Shown in pieces: positions 5,318-5,392 of a stretch of 5,392 nt of DNA. How positions within the stretch are numbered: the first letter of the stretch is position 1; each line of letters begins with the position of its first letter. The DNA lies in the NCBI RefSeq assembly GCF_023653455.1, contig NZ_JAKEDR010000201.1:1-5392 (forward strand), written 5' to 3'. The notes beneath the pieces were generated by a model. That model was not told the origin of the DNA, did not search any database, and was given only the letters and a program-made list of their open reading frames with translations. Origin of the DNA: Paraclostridium ghonii. Lineage in GTDB: Bacteria; Bacillota; Clostridia; Peptostreptococcales; Peptostreptococcaceae. The translations under genes were made by a program, and so were the position numbers.

Positions 5318-5392
5318 ATATTAAGAGGACCCCTAAATGTGTAAAAGGTATTATGTTTTATATACAGATATTTAATCTAACCTGATATACAT

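Noticed and set aside
5335..5373. Short plus-strand frame near the window end
   Set aside because: Only 12 codons, without a well-placed ribosome binding site, directly after a terminator.

Overview
The window is strongly AT-rich, with GGAGG-type ribosome binding sites, AGA/ATA-rich codon use and frequent non-ATG starts. This points to a low-GC Firmicute, most likely a Clostridium-type anaerobe. That assignment rests on composition and protein style only. No species can be named.

The layout is a repeated module. Positions 1-620 hold a decayed, minus-strand copy of a small membrane-protein gene together with its flanking DNA. Positions 799-2431 hold the first ECF sigma factor gene and, one base downstream, its presumed membrane anti-sigma gene (DUF4179-like), closed by a strong terminator at 2447-2488. 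Positions 2561-3168 repeat the first segment, this time with an intact 130-residue four-helix membrane-protein gene on the minus strand and a near-consensus promoter. Positions 3183-3593 hold a broken minus-strand gene of unknown family, one reading frame interrupted by two stops. Positions 3686-5222 hold a second ECF sigma/DUF4179 anti-sigma pair, again one base apart, ending in a terminator at 5281-5317. Nothing is visible from 5318 to the end.

Each sigma/anti-sigma pair should act as a transmembrane signalling switch. The membrane protein holds its sigma factor through a short cytoplasmic tail until the extracytoplasmic domain senses a signal. The second sigma gene has a TGAAAC-N17-TGTC sequence upstream, the pattern expected for ECF autoregulation. 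The two pairs are clearly diverged from each other, while the flanking membrane-gene segments are still readily alignable. The flanking duplication therefore looks younger than the split between the two sigma factors. The first pair lies between two direct repeats of about 600 bp and could be lost or amplified by recombination.

I see no CRISPR, tRNA, rRNA, transposase or phage gene. The most notable points are the repeat-bracketed sigma cassette, the paired intact and dead membrane genes with their promoters, the resemblance between the divergent membrane-gene and second sigma-gene promoters, the palindrome next to the first sigma gene's ribosome binding site, and a calcium-loop-like motif in the first anti-sigma protein.
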